Notes: generated by a model not told the origin, from the sequence alone. Counted from the stretch's first letter, positions 26,873 through 33,955 are shown. The stretch is 64,000 bases of DNA from Parvibaculaceae bacterium (GCA_029209985.1 JARGNZ010000001.1:167827-231826); one strand, 5' to 3'. Numbers and translations are program-made.

Positions 26873-27036
26873 GACTGGCCTCCGGTTTTGGTTGATGTTT
26901 TTGCACGCGCCCGATATTCCATCGCGCATGTGACGTGTTGCGTTCTCCATCTGCCTTTGAAACGCTCAAAATACCCATCACCTGCGGCAACGTCTCTGCC
27001 ACACCGATAGCAGGTTCCTTTGAATTTATTTCTCAT
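26869..27036 (-). CDS. tiny zinc-finger-like phage protein
   Basis: A 55-residue protein starting MRNKFKGTCYRCGRDVAAGD. It has CYRCG and, further on, HVTCAM, which could give a Cys4 or Cys2-His-Cys zinc site. The start overlaps the stop of the cysteine-protease gene and the stop overlaps the next start (both ATGA), and GGAGG precedes the ATG. These overlaps make it a convincing gene despite its size. Confidence 0.65.
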   Translation of the reverse strand: MRNKFKGTCYRCGRDVAAGDGYFERFKGRWRTQHVTCAMEYRARAKTSTKTGGQS

Positions 27037-27596
27037 GACTGGCCCTCCGCCTTAACAACCACCCGCCAGCCTTTGCCAGATTGAATGGACTTGAATAGAT
27101 ATGGCGAGCGGTCCCACGGGACGACGCGCCAATTCAAATTATCCAGAACTAGATCGCCCTCATTTGTCGCGACCACTAGAACCGCATGGCCCGCGTTGTC
27201 CCATGTCTCGACATATGCGATTGACAGAGCGCCTTTGGGCCAGCCTGCTTTGATCAGTAGACGGCGCTTTTCCAAGGCGTAGTCTTCGCAATCACCAAGC
27301 CCTTGGCGGGGCAGCGACCAGTAATCAAGTTTTTGCCAATTGCTTTTGTCGGATAGCGGGAATGTGTTACGGTTTACTAGGTCGTCGACCTCAGTCAGCT
27401 TTTCCCACTTACCCTCATTCATCACCACGCGGGCAGGCTCAACTTCATCGCATAGCCCTTTGATGCGCTGACAGGCTTGTGAATATCCGAGCGGCGGAGC
27501 AACAGCTTCACCTCGCTCTAAAGAGGAAGACGCAAGACTTGCCGAAGCGCATCCAGACACAACCAGAGCTGCCATAATTAGATGTAGGGAGGTCAT
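27033..27596 (-). CDS. transglutaminase-like cysteine protease, probable lipoprotein
   Basis: A 187-residue protein of the bacterial transglutaminase-like cysteine protease family (BTLCP, relatives of LapG). The N-terminus has a lipoprotein signal (LIMAALVVSGCASAS; lipobox VSGC). The catalytic triad is visible: Cys in GLGDCEDYALEKRRLL, His in DNAGHAVLVV and Asp in LVLDNLNW. LapG-type enzymes cut adhesins in the periplasm; here the gene sits in the leftward phage operon, an unusual place. It could modify the lysogen surface. Overlaps neighbours on both sides. Confidence 0.82.
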   Translation of the reverse strand: MTSLHLIMAALVVSGCASASLASSSLERGEAVAPPLGYSQACQRIKGLCDEVEPARVVMNEGKWEKLTEVDDLVNRNTFPLSDKSNWQKLDYWSLPRQGLGDCEDYALEKRRLLIKAGWPKGALSIAYVETWDNAGHAVLVVATNEGDLVLDNLNWRVVPWDRSPYLFKSIQSGKGWRVVVKAEGQS

Positions 27597-28123
27597 CGCA
27601 ATACCCCCGGATATTTAGCGTCTACCGCTTTAGCTGCTTCAATGGCGGAGTCACGAGTAGGAAAATAAACAGCAAAAGGCGGCTTAGATGTTTTAGCCTC
27701 TGCCGGGGAGCACCATTTTTCAAAAATGTAGCACCAAACAGGAGTGTATTTTTCCTGGCCACTTCGAGTCCAATCAATGGCGTCTTTCTGTTCATCCCAA
27801 GCCTTTTTAGCCGCAGCCCGAAATTCATTCATAGCAAGGCAAAGCTGGTCTGCCTTTTCAGCTTCTTCTCTGGTGCGGTAGAGGTTGCCGCGCTCTTGAA
27901 TGTCTTTGTTGAAGTCGTTGTTAAGCCACGTGTAAACGGTGATTTCCCCGTCAGGGTAAGCGCAAAAGTATTCATCTTCTACTTGAGGCCAAGGCTTATC
28001 TACAGCCTCGCTTTCAGGCTTAACCTCTTTGCCCTGATTGTTTTCTACAGCTTCAAGGCGGGCGCTAAGCTCACCAACAAGTCTAGTCAGCTCGATATTT
28101 GTTTTTGATGTTATGTCGGTCAT
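27593..28123 (-). CDS. hypothetical phage protein
   Basis: A 176-residue protein. It begins MTDITSKTNIELTRLVGELS (short coiled coil to residue 32), then has an aromatic domain with GNLYRTREEAEKADQL, a phrase common in phage early proteins, and ends AKAVDAKYPGVLR. The ATG at 28123 follows GGAGG. Function unknown. Confidence 0.6.
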   Translation of the reverse strand: MTDITSKTNIELTRLVGELSARLEAVENNQGKEVKPESEAVDKPWPQVEDEYFCAYPDGEITVYTWLNNDFNKDIQERGNLYRTREEAEKADQLCLAMNEFRAAAKKAWDEQKDAIDWTRSGQEKYTPVWCYIFEKWCSPAEAKTSKPPFAVYFPTRDSAIEAAKAVDAKYPGVLR

Positions 28124-28449
28124 TCTGCTGCCTCCAGTTGGAGCGCACGCTTGGCGCTGTTGATTTCTTCCCACTCCGGCAAGCATCGCTTTACGGCTTC
28201 CGGGATAAATTGAGGGGGGAGGGAGTGGCTTCGCATGTTCATCCAGTCCATGCAGAAATCCTCTGTAACGTCTGAAAGGATTCCATCGCCAGCCCGGTGA
28301 TCAATGCGGTCAAGGTCTTTGTGCGAGACAAAAAGCACGGCTTCTTCTCTCCGGTGCATGCGCAAGGCGGTGTCATTGTGAAGCCAAACTTGAAACTCAT
28401 CGCCTTTAAGCGGGGCGGGGGTGGTCCATACATTTAGGGCTTTACTCAT
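28120..28449 (-). CDS. hypothetical phage protein
   Basis: A 109-residue protein starting MSKALNVWTTPAPLKGDEFQ. It overlaps its neighbours by four bases at both ends (ATGA). No family recognised; the sequence is soluble and slightly basic. Confidence 0.55.
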   Translation of the reverse strand: MSKALNVWTTPAPLKGDEFQVWLHNDTALRMHRREEAVLFVSHKDLDRIDHRAGDGILSDVTEDFCMDWMNMRSHSLPPQFIPEAVKRCLPEWEEINSAKRALQLEAAE

Positions 28450-29057
28450 GACGCGACCTCCATTGCTTTTGCCCGGCTCTCCGCATAATCGAGAAGCGCA
28501 AGAGTCTCTTCTGCCTTGGCGGTGTCAGGGTAATCGCGACCCACATGCTCGCGGTAATCTGAAATCAACCGAGTCTGACAGCCTGCACGGACAAGCAGGT
28601 CGTCGCCTTCGATTTTGAATATGAAAAACTCATAAGCGTCGGCTTGGCGCCACATTTGGCAGACGAGCCTTTTGATGACGTGCCCGTCGATTTTAGCGCC
28701 TCTAAGTCTCGCGCCTTCAAGGTAAGTGCTTTTGAGGTTCGCGCCTTTGAGGTTAGCGCCTTCAAGATTCGCGCCTCTAAGGTCCACGCCTCCAAGATTA
28801 GCGCCTTCAAGATTCGCGCCTCTAAGGTAAGCAGCTCCAAGATTAGCGTCTCTAAGGTTCGCGCCTCTAAGATCAGCGCCTATAAGGTAAGCAGCTCCAA
28901 GATTAGCCCACGCAATATTCACGTCTTCCTTCAAAGCCAATAAGACCGCTTTTGCCTTCTTTCTGGCGTCGCTTAGGCTCGCCGCTTCGTCTGGCAGTGT
29001 GGCAGTGTAAATAACTTCGCCGGTACGGCTGTGTTTGATTTCATATGGGAAGCTCAT
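28446..29057 (-). CDS. pentapeptide-repeat protein, third of three paralogues in transcription order
   Basis: A 203-residue protein. A 45-residue N-terminal cap ([20 protein letters not shown]) is followed by about 16 pentapeptides (ANLGA AYLIG ADLRG and so on; residues about 47-127) that should fold as a right-handed square beta helix, then a C-terminal domain (AYEFFIFKIEGDDLLVRAGC). Some pentapeptide proteins mimic DNA and bind gyrase; that is unproven here. It is the most diverged of the three. Starts overlap in the ATGA manner. Confidence 0.85.
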   Translation of the reverse strand: MSFPYEIKHSRTGEVIYTATLPDEAASLSDARKKAKAVLLALKEDVNIAWANLGAAYLIGADLRGANLRDANLGAAYLRGANLEGANLGGVDLRGANLEGANLKGANLKSTYLEGARLRGAKIDGHVIKRLVCQMWRQADAYEFFIFKIEGDDLLVRAGCQTRLISDYREHVGRDYPDTAKAEETLALLDYAESRAKAMEVAS

Positions 29058-29239
29058 GACGCGGCCTCCATTGCTTTTGCATAAGTTTCCTCAAAGCCTT
29101 TTAGGATGGCTTTTGTGGCTTCGGCCTTAGGGGTGTTGGGGTACTGGGCCTCAATGTGAGCGTAATATTCATCAACAAGCATGGTCCGGCACCCAGCCCG
29201 AATAAGAGGCTGGCCTTGTTGCGTCTCGAAGCAAAAGAA
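29022..29239 (-). repeat. 218-bp direct repeat in pentapeptide genes, copy 1
   Basis: Matches 29633-29850 with a single mismatch (29219 T, 29830 C). It spans the N-terminus of one pentapeptide gene and the C-terminal domain of its upstream neighbour, exactly at the gene junction. Confidence 0.93.
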
Positions 29240-29668
29240 CTCGTAAGGGTCTATGTCTCGGAAGGTCTGGTCGATGAAATGCTTAATGGCGTATAGTCCA
29301 ATAGACGCGCCTTCAAGGTTCGCGCCTTTAAGGTAAGCGCCTTCAAGCTCCGCACGTTCAAGCTCCGCGCCTCTAAGGTTCGCGCCTTTAAGGTAAGCGT
29401 ATTCAAGGCACGCGTATTCAAGGCAAGCGTCTTCAAGGTTCGCGTCTTTAAGGTAAGCGCCTTCAAGATAAGCGTTTCTAAGGTCCGCGCCTCCAAGATA
29501 AGCGTTTCTAAGGTCCGCGCCTCCAAGGCTCACGCCATCTTTAAGCGCCGCCAAAACTGCTCTGCCTCTCTTTTCTCCATCGCTCAAGCTCGCCGCTTCG
29601 CCCGGTAGTGTGGCGGTGTAAATAACTTCGCTGGTACGGCTGTGTTTGATTTCATATGGGAAGCTCAT
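29054..29668 (-). CDS. pentapeptide-repeat protein, second paralogue
   Basis: A 204-residue paralogue with the same N-cap ([20 protein letters not shown]), about 16 pentapeptides with more variation ([20 protein letters not shown]), and a C-terminal domain ([20 protein letters not shown]) almost identical to that of the first paralogue. The coding DNA of the array is a 15-base repeat (unit near AAGGTCCGCGCCTTC on the top strand, 29300-29530), which invites copy-number change by slippage. Overlaps both neighbours. Confidence 0.85.
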   Translation of the reverse strand: MSFPYEIKHSRTSEVIYTATLPGEAASLSDGEKRGRAVLAALKDGVSLGGADLRNAYLGGADLRNAYLEGAYLKDANLEDACLEYACLEYAYLKGANLRGAELERAELEGAYLKGANLEGASIGLYAIKHFIDQTFRDIDPYEFFCFETQQGQPLIRAGCRTMLVDEYYAHIEAQYPNTPKAEATKAILKGFEETYAKAMEAAS

Positions 29669-29850
29669 GACGCGGCCTCCATTGCTTTTGCATAAGTTTC
29701 CTCAAAGCCTTTTAGGATGGCTTTTGTGGCTTCGGCCTTAGGGGTGTTGGGGTACTGGGCCTCAATGTGAGCGTAATATTCATCAACAAGCATGGTCCGG
29801 CACCCAGCCCGAATAAGAGGCTGGCCTTGCTGCGTCTCGAAGCAAAAGAA
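29633..29850 (-). repeat. 218-bp direct repeat in pentapeptide genes, copy 2
   Basis: Partner of 29022-29239, offset 611 bases. Recombination between the two copies would remove or add exactly one pentapeptide gene in frame. Confidence 0.93.
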
Positions 29851-30354
29851 GCAGTAGGGGTCAATATCTCTAGAGGCTTGGCCGATGAAACGCTTAAGGG
29901 TGTGTGATCCAATAGAAGCTCCTTCAAGGTCCGCGTATTCAAGGTCCGCGCCTTCAAGGTCCGCGCCTTTAAGGTAAGCGCCTTCAAGGTCCGCGTCTTT
30001 AAGGTAAGCGTATTCAAGGCCCGCGCCTTTGAGGTTCGCGCCTTTAAGGTTCGCGCCTTCAAGGTCCGCGCCTCCAAGGTAAGCGCCTTCAAGGTCCGCG
30101 CCTTTAAGACTCGCGCCTCTAAGGTCCGCGCCTTTGAGGTAAGTGTCTTTAAGCCTCGCGCCTCTAAGGTAAGCGTCTTTAAGGTCCGCGCCTCTAAGGT
30201 AAGCGCCTTCTAGATTCGCGTCATCTTTCAGCGCCGCCAAGACTGCTCTGCCTCTCTTCTCTCCATCGCTTAGGCTCGCCGCTTCGCCCGGTAGCGTGGC
30301 AGTGAAAATAACTTCGCCGGTACGGCTGTGTTTGATTTCATATTCGAAGCTCAT
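29665..30354 (-). CDS. pentapeptide-repeat protein, first and longest paralogue
   Basis: A 229-residue protein with about 21 pentapeptides ([15 protein letters not shown] through [10 protein letters not shown]; residues about 46-150) between the conserved N-cap ([20 protein letters not shown]) and the C-terminal domain ([20 protein letters not shown]). The start MSFEYE at 30354 overlaps the upstream stop; a longer reading to 30429 lies inside the upstream gene. The caps are of a type seen in phage and rhizobial pentapeptide proteins. Target unknown. Confidence 0.87.
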   Translation of the reverse strand: MSFEYEIKHSRTGEVIFTATLPGEAASLSDGEKRGRAVLAALKDDANLEGAYLRGADLKDAYLRGARLKDTYLKGADLRGASLKGADLEGAYLGGADLEGANLKGANLKGAGLEYAYLKDADLEGAYLKGADLEGADLEYADLEGASIGSHTLKRFIGQASRDIDPYCFFCFETQQGQPLIRAGCRTMLVDEYYAHIEAQYPNTPKAEATKAILKGFEETYAKAMEAAS

Positions 30355-30593
30355 GATAAATCTCCCTGAAACGCGCCGAAGGTTTCGTCCATCATGTCGT
30401 CCAAATAATCGGAGACAGTGGATTGGCAATCATCGCTCAGAGAGGCACCCGCAAGCTCTTTAAGTTGGTTGCAAAGTGACCGCGCCTTATCCAGCACTTC
30501 TTGTTCTTCTCTCAGGTTCAAAGCTGCTTGAGCTTGATCTCTGGTGAGGGGGCGAGGGGGGCGGGGGTCATTTGGTGTCGTTGCGTAGCTCAT
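30351..30593 (-). CDS. first gene of the leftward operon, hypothetical
   Basis: An 80-residue acidic protein ([20 protein letters not shown] start, then a helical part ending [16 protein letters not shown]). It is the promoter-proximal gene of the leftward early operon, 27 bases from the predicted -10 box. Function unknown; early phage proteins in this position often act on the host or on regulation. Confidence 0.6.
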   Translation of the reverse strand: MSYATTPNDPRPPRPLTRDQAQAALNLREEQEVLDKARSLCNQLKELAGASLSDDCQSTVSDYLDDMMDETFGAFQGDLS

Positions 30594-30619
30594 TGGGTGT
30601 TCCTCTCTGGTGTGAGAAG

Positions 30620-30665
30620 AATGTAGGATTTATCACACAAGAAAGCAATAGGAAAAATCACACAA
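30620..30665 (-). promoter_or_regulatory. leftward early promoter with repeated operator half-sites
   Basis: Read leftward: -35 TTGCTT (30648-30643), 17-base spacer, -10 TACATT (30625-30620). The nonamer TTGTGTGAT occurs twice, 25 bases apart (30665-30657 and 30640-30632); one copy is inside the spacer. Similar TGTG/CACA motifs occur in the repressor-Cro gap, so these are probably repressor sites that silence the operon in the lysogen. Confidence 0.6.
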
Positions 30666-30764
30666 CACAAAAAAACTTACACGGCTTGCGGCAAAATGGC
30701 GCAATTCAGCTAAATTTACGTGAGAAATAAGAGGAGAGGGGAGGGGCTAGGGGCGACCCGGCAA

Positions 30765-30792
30765 TAAAAAACCCCGCGTCAAGCGAGGCTCT
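30765..30792 (-). terminator. terminator after the repressor gene
   Basis: Read leftward, CCTCGC and GCGGGG pair (one G-U) around TTGAC, followed by TTTTTT. It lies 23 bases beyond the repressor stop and before the leftward operon promoter. Confidence 0.75.
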
Positions 30793-30814
30793 TTCATTGG
30801 TGTTTGATGTTACG

Positions 30815-31540
30815 TCATAATTTAAGCGATTTAGGACGTCTTGGCCGAGTTTTGCCCATTTGCCGCAACACCAAGCCTTTGACCTGCACATCATCGCCAG
30901 ACTTATCGAGGAAAACTGGCGCGTCGTATTTCGGATTGGTTGAGTCGGGCCACAACTCAGGGCCGTTTGATGTGAGTCTGAGTCTTTTTATAGTCGTTTC
31001 GATTTCAGAGCCACCATGACGGCGCGTTTCGACGACAACATAGTCACCGTCCTCTAAGTCGATCCCGGCGTTAATATCAACGCAAATTGCGTAATCGCCG
31101 TCTTTTATGAAGTTATCGACCGAATCACCAATGACTTTTAGCGCAAATTGGGGCACGTCTCTATAGTCTTGGTCGCCCGGCACAACTTGGCCTTTTTTCT
31201 TAATTTCTTCTGCTATATCCCTGCTCACCCAACACCCCCCTTGCACGTTGCCTATTAAAGGTACACTAAAGGTTGTAATTGGGGAGCCTAAATTAGGATT
31301 ATTAATGTCGCTCATTGGGCGAGATTGTGGCGCGCCACGCTCTCTAAGCTCGCTCTCATTAACGCCGAGCAATCTCGCAAGATCATGTCTCACCTGCTCC
31401 GGCAATACTTTGGGGCTGCGTTTCTGGCCAATATACTGAGATAAGTAGGCAGAAGCCTTGCCAACATCCTTTGACAGGCTGTTAAGGCTCTTGCCTTGCT
31501 CCAACGCGAGTCGGGCTATTTTTTCCCTCGGCGATTCCAT
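30815..31540 (-). CDS. prophage repressor, helix-turn-helix plus S24 (LexA/CI-like) domain
   Basis: A 241-residue CI-like repressor. The XRE-type helix-turn-helix covers about residues 6-60 (SLNSLSKDVGKASAYLSQYI). The S24 domain carries the catalytic Ser in KVIGDSVDNFIKDGDYA and Lys in ETTIKRLRL. At the usual Ala-Gly or Cys-Gly cleavage point the sequence reads GNVQGGCWV, a Gly-Gly, so SOS-type self-cleavage is uncertain. The ATG at 31540 follows AAGGTG. Divergent from the Cro-like gene across an operator. Confidence 0.92.
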   Translation of the reverse strand: MESPREKIARLALEQGKSLNSLSKDVGKASAYLSQYIGQKRSPKVLPEQVRHDLARLLGVNESELRERGAPQSRPMSDINNPNLGSPITTFSVPLIGNVQGGCWVSRDIAEEIKKKGQVVPGDQDYRDVPQFALKVIGDSVDNFIKDGDYAICVDINAGIDLEDGDYVVVETRRHGGSEIETTIKRLRLTSNGPELWPDSTNPKYDAPVFLDKSGDDVQVKGLVLRQMGKTRPRRPKSLKL

Positions 31541-31592
31541 TTTTGCACCTTGTATAAAAGCGGGCCAGAAGGCAATTAGGAAGTTTCCTGCG

Positions 31593-31614
31593 CAATGTGT
31601 GAAATTGCACATTG
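31593..31614. promoter_or_regulatory. operator between repressor and Cro-like gene
   Basis: Inverted repeat CAATGTG (31593-31599) and CACATTG (31608-31614) with an eight-base spacer. The right arm overlaps the -35 box of the rightward promoter. The motif shares TGTG with the nonamers at the leftward promoter. Confidence 0.65.
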
Positions 31615-31640
31615 ACGCCGTAGGAATTTTCACATAGATT
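31612..31640 (+). promoter_or_regulatory. rightward early promoter, probably leaderless
   Basis: -35 TTGACG (31612-31617), 17-base spacer, -10 TAGATT (31635-31640). The expected transcription start, about seven bases later, coincides with the ATG at 31648. No Shine-Dalgarno sequence lies before that ATG, so the first mRNA may be leaderless. Confidence 0.6.
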
Positions 31641-31647
31641 AGCCTTC

Positions 31648-31860
31648 ATGACAGAAGAACAACTCTTAATTTCAGAAATCGAAGCCTTTTGCGAGGCTTA
31701 CGGTTTTTCACCTTCCGGCTTTAGTCGGCAAGCAATGAGCGGCGATGGAAAATTCGTTTCCGACGTCAAATCAGGCAAGCGTTCCCCAACAACTAAAACA
31801 ATGAGGGCGGTGAGGGCTTTTATCTCTTCATATGCCAAGCAGAAAGAGGGTGCCCAATGA
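31648..31860 (+). CDS. Cro-like DNA-binding protein
   Basis: A 70-residue protein, first gene of the rightward early operon and divergent from the repressor. YGFSPSGFSRQAMSGDGKFV followed by SGKRSPTTKTMRAVRAFI resembles a compact helix-turn-helix with the second helix G-F-S-x-x-A and a recognition segment. Position and size fit a Cro role: lowering repressor synthesis during lytic growth. It overlaps the next gene (ATGA). Confidence 0.7.
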   Translation: MTEEQLLISEIEAFCEAYGFSPSGFSRQAMSGDGKFVSDVKSGKRSPTTKTMRAVRAFISSYAKQKEGAQ

Positions 31861-32141
31861 CAAATCTCCAAGACACCCCCCAACAAGCCCTTGCAGGCTG
31901 GCTTCACCAACGCGGTGGAGAGAAGGCTATCGAGAAGATGGCCGAGGATCTTGGGTTGATCGAGAGAAACTTTCAAATCCTACTTGATAATGGTGCTGGC
32001 GAAGAATTTCCGCCCGACGTTGATTTAAGCCCCGGTGTGCGCCTCTCCATTTCCATATGCCTTTACACCGATGGAGAGGTGATTTTTCCCAGCTGTCCTG
32101 CTTGGGCGGTGGAGAAGGTGAAGGGGCTTTCCCATGGCTGA
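31857..32141 (+). CDS. hypothetical early phage protein
   Basis: A 94-residue protein starting MTNLQDTPQQALAGWLHQRG. Residues 20-45 could be helical (KAIEKMAEDLGLIERNFQIL). It is translationally coupled to the Cro-like gene and overlaps the next gene by eight bases, a layout seen for CII-type genes, but I see no CII similarity. Confidence 0.55.
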   Translation: MTNLQDTPQQALAGWLHQRGGEKAIEKMAEDLGLIERNFQILLDNGAGEEFPPDVDLSPGVRLSISICLYTDGEVIFPSCPAWAVEKVKGLSHG

Positions 32142-32361
32142 CATCATTCAATTTCCCCTGCCTGCGACACCCAACGCGGGCAACCACGGTGCAGAGGGTG
32201 GGGCTAAAACCCCGTCCGGTTCCACTCTCTGCGACCGTTCCTATTGCGACATAAAAAGCGAGCGGCGCACACCCTGCAACCCGCTCGCTCGTTTTGATTT
32301 TGACACCACTATACGCCCCAAGCTCTCAAAAATGATTGAGCATTTGGGGGTTGTCACATGA
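32134..32361 (+). CDS. hypothetical early phage protein
   Basis: A 75-residue protein starting MADIIQFPLPATPNAGNHGA, with a cysteine cluster (TLCDRSYCD) and a conserved-looking end (DTTIRPKLSKMIEHLGVVT). Overlaps both neighbours. Family unknown. Confidence 0.5.
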   Translation: MADIIQFPLPATPNAGNHGAEGGAKTPSGSTLCDRSYCDIKSERRTPCNPLARFDFDTTIRPKLSKMIEHLGVVT

Positions 32362-32627
32362 ATCCCTTCCCGCGAGCCGGAGAAATCTCCTCCGCTCTGG
32401 CTGCGGTGGAACGGCGGGGTTTTGATTTTACACCCAAGTCCCGCCGTTCCTGCACCTTTTTCAATACACGTGCTGCCGCTTCTGCAATTGGCCGCATGCT
32501 GAATATCCCTTTCTCGCTGTTGCCTTCGCTACTTGGCAACATTAGCGAGAAGGAATTTCGAAATGCGCAAAAAGTTTTTGCGAAATCTGACAAACCAAAA
32601 GGATCAGGCCATGAGTATTACGCTTGA
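32358..32627 (+). CDS. hypothetical early phage protein
   Basis: An 89-residue protein starting MNPFPRAGEISSALAAVERR. ATG overlaps the upstream stop. It ends 17 bases into the next gene. No recognised family. Confidence 0.5.
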   Translation: MNPFPRAGEISSALAAVERRGFDFTPKSRRSCTFFNTRAAASAIGRMLNIPFSLLPSLLGNISEKEFRNAQKVFAKSDKPKGSGHEYYA

Positions 32628-32991
32628 TGCCACCCGTGAAGATGCCCGTTCTATGGCGCGGCGGCTGGCTACACCAAACGGCTATGAAGATACGAAGGGT
32701 GCAGCGATGCACCGTGCTGCCCGCTCGCTTGGCGTTGGGCCTTCATTTTATCGCCGCTTGATTGATGGGAACTTAAAGATCATTCCCGCCCATATCTATC
32801 TCCAATTGAAAGCAAAGCTTGATGAGGCTGAGGCCAAAACTGCCCGTAAAGCCGAGCTTGCAAAACAAAGCGCCGATGCCGCGAAAGGGCGACCTCATGA
32901 AGCAGATTTGGAACACGTTAATCAATCTATTTCTGCTGGAATTGAGACGCTTGAGAAGGCGCTTGAACGGCTCAAATTCAAACGAGACTAA
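32611..32991 (+). CDS. hypothetical early phage protein, possible DNA-binding
   Basis: A 126-residue protein. The region KGAAMHRAARSLGVGPSFYRR followed by LIDGNLKIIPAHIYLQLKAK could be a helix-turn-helix of the kind seen in phage regulators (quoted in parts). The C-terminus is a coiled coil. The ATG at 32611 follows AAGGATC; an upstream reading to 32533 lies within the previous gene and is not used. Confidence 0.55.
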   Translation: MSITLDATREDARSMARRLATPNGYEDTKGAAMHRAARSLGVGPSFYRRLIDGNLKIIPAHIYLQLKAKLDEAEAKTARKAELAKQSADAAKGRPHEADLEHVNQSISAGIETLEKALERLKFKRD

Positions 32992-33033
32992 GCCGCTTGG
33001 TGACCTTCCAAACGTGCCGGAGGAGTTGAGAAA

Positions 33034-33201
33034 ATGACCCCAGAAGAGATCAAAAAGAAACGCCTTAAGGCCACCGGCGATGATGGACGCTTCTTGTCTC
33101 ATTGGCAGGAAGCCCACAAAGGCCTCTTGGAAATGGTTGAAAATATCGAGCGCCGGAAGGTTTTGGCGCGGGTGTTGGGAGTGCAGTTTGATGAGCAATG
33201 A
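33034..33201 (+). CDS. tiny early phage protein
   Basis: A 55-residue helical, basic protein, MTPEEIKKKRLKATGDDGRF, ending VLARVLGVQFDEQ. It has GGAGGAG upstream and overlaps the following gene by 11 bases. Fits neatly between two genes; no family known. Confidence 0.6.
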   Translation: MTPEEIKKKRLKATGDDGRFLSHWQEAHKGLLEMVENIERRKVLARVLGVQFDEQ

Positions 33202-33955
33202 GCGAGAGAAAAAAACGAGGAAAGATAAGGCTGTTGTAATGAGCCTTTTCCACGTAGCCGCTGCCAGCAATGACTTCGCGCCATCTAAGGCGCGTATAGC
33301 GGCCGCAATTGGACTGCAAGAAAACAGCGTCTATGAGTTTATTTGGTCGTTGATCAGAGATGGTGAGTTGATCCAGCACGGAGGGAAGGGTGCCCGCTTT
33401 TACACCGTCACGTCAACAGGCCGCAAAACGAAGCAGCCTAGCTTGAAAAACCTGCCCCCCGTTTCTGAAAAATGGACAGGGAAGCCCCCTTTGAAGCTGC
33501 CCATGCCAAGATCGTTGACCAAGGTAGACGCTACGCTTTCCAAGATAGCTCGTGAGGAAGCTGCGAAGACTCAGAGCGAAGCCCCTTGGTGGTCTAAGCC
33601 AAAAGCAAAACAACCCATCTATACGCAAGCCGTAGGAGCGCAGAGAGATAAGTCCTGGTGCTTTGACACGCGCGCAATCATTGATGTGATCGCTGATGAA
33701 TGCGGTGTGTCCAAAGAGGCCCTGATGGGGCGCGTGAGAAGCCCTAAATTATCATACCCCCGTTGGCTTGTTATGTATTTCATGCGTACACGGTTGGATC
33801 TGAGCTATCCACAAATTGGCTATAGAATGGAGCGCGACCATACCACAGTGATTTATGGCATAAGAAAAGTCCAAGCCCGTATTGAAACAGACGAAGCCTA
33901 CGCTGCTGGCGTGAAAAAACTCCATGACAAAATCAAGTGGAGGGTTGCCGCGTGA
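33191..33955 (+). CDS. replication protein: winged helix plus DnaA domain IV
   Basis: A 254-residue protein. Residues 15-75 look like a winged helix (PSKARIAAAIGLQENSVYEF). The C-terminal 90 residues match DnaA domain IV: IIDVIADECGVSKEALMGR, then YPRWLVMYFMRTRLDLSYPQ and the signature MERDHTTVIYGIRKV that contacts DnaA boxes. The AAA+ domain of DnaA is absent. It may mark a phage origin by binding DnaA-box-like sites, or compete with host DnaA. The ATG at 33191 is used; the next gene overlaps as GTGA. Confidence 0.87.
   Translation: MSNEREKKTRKDKAVVMSLFHVAAASNDFAPSKARIAAAIGLQENSVYEFIWSLIRDGELIQHGGKGARFYTVTSTGRKTKQPSLKNLPPVSEKWTGKPPLKLPMPRSLTKVDATLSKIAREEAAKTQSEAPWWSKPKAKQPIYTQAVGAQRDKSWCFDTRAIIDVIADECGVSKEALMGRVRSPKLSYPRWLVMYFMRTRLDLSYPQIGYRMERDHTTVIYGIRKVQARIETDEAYAAGVKKLHDKIKWRVAA

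Noticed and set aside
28644-28943. Open frame on the top strand across the first pentapeptide array
   Set aside because: It is the antisense image of the 15-base repeat, without a ribosome-binding site.
28700-30225. Regular 15-base repeats resembling a CRISPR array
   Set aside because: The repeats are continuous, without unique spacers, and code in frame for pentapeptide repeats of three proteins.
32773-33270. 165-codon frame on the bottom strand in the early region
   Set aside because: It crosses three coherent rightward genes and shows no family pattern.
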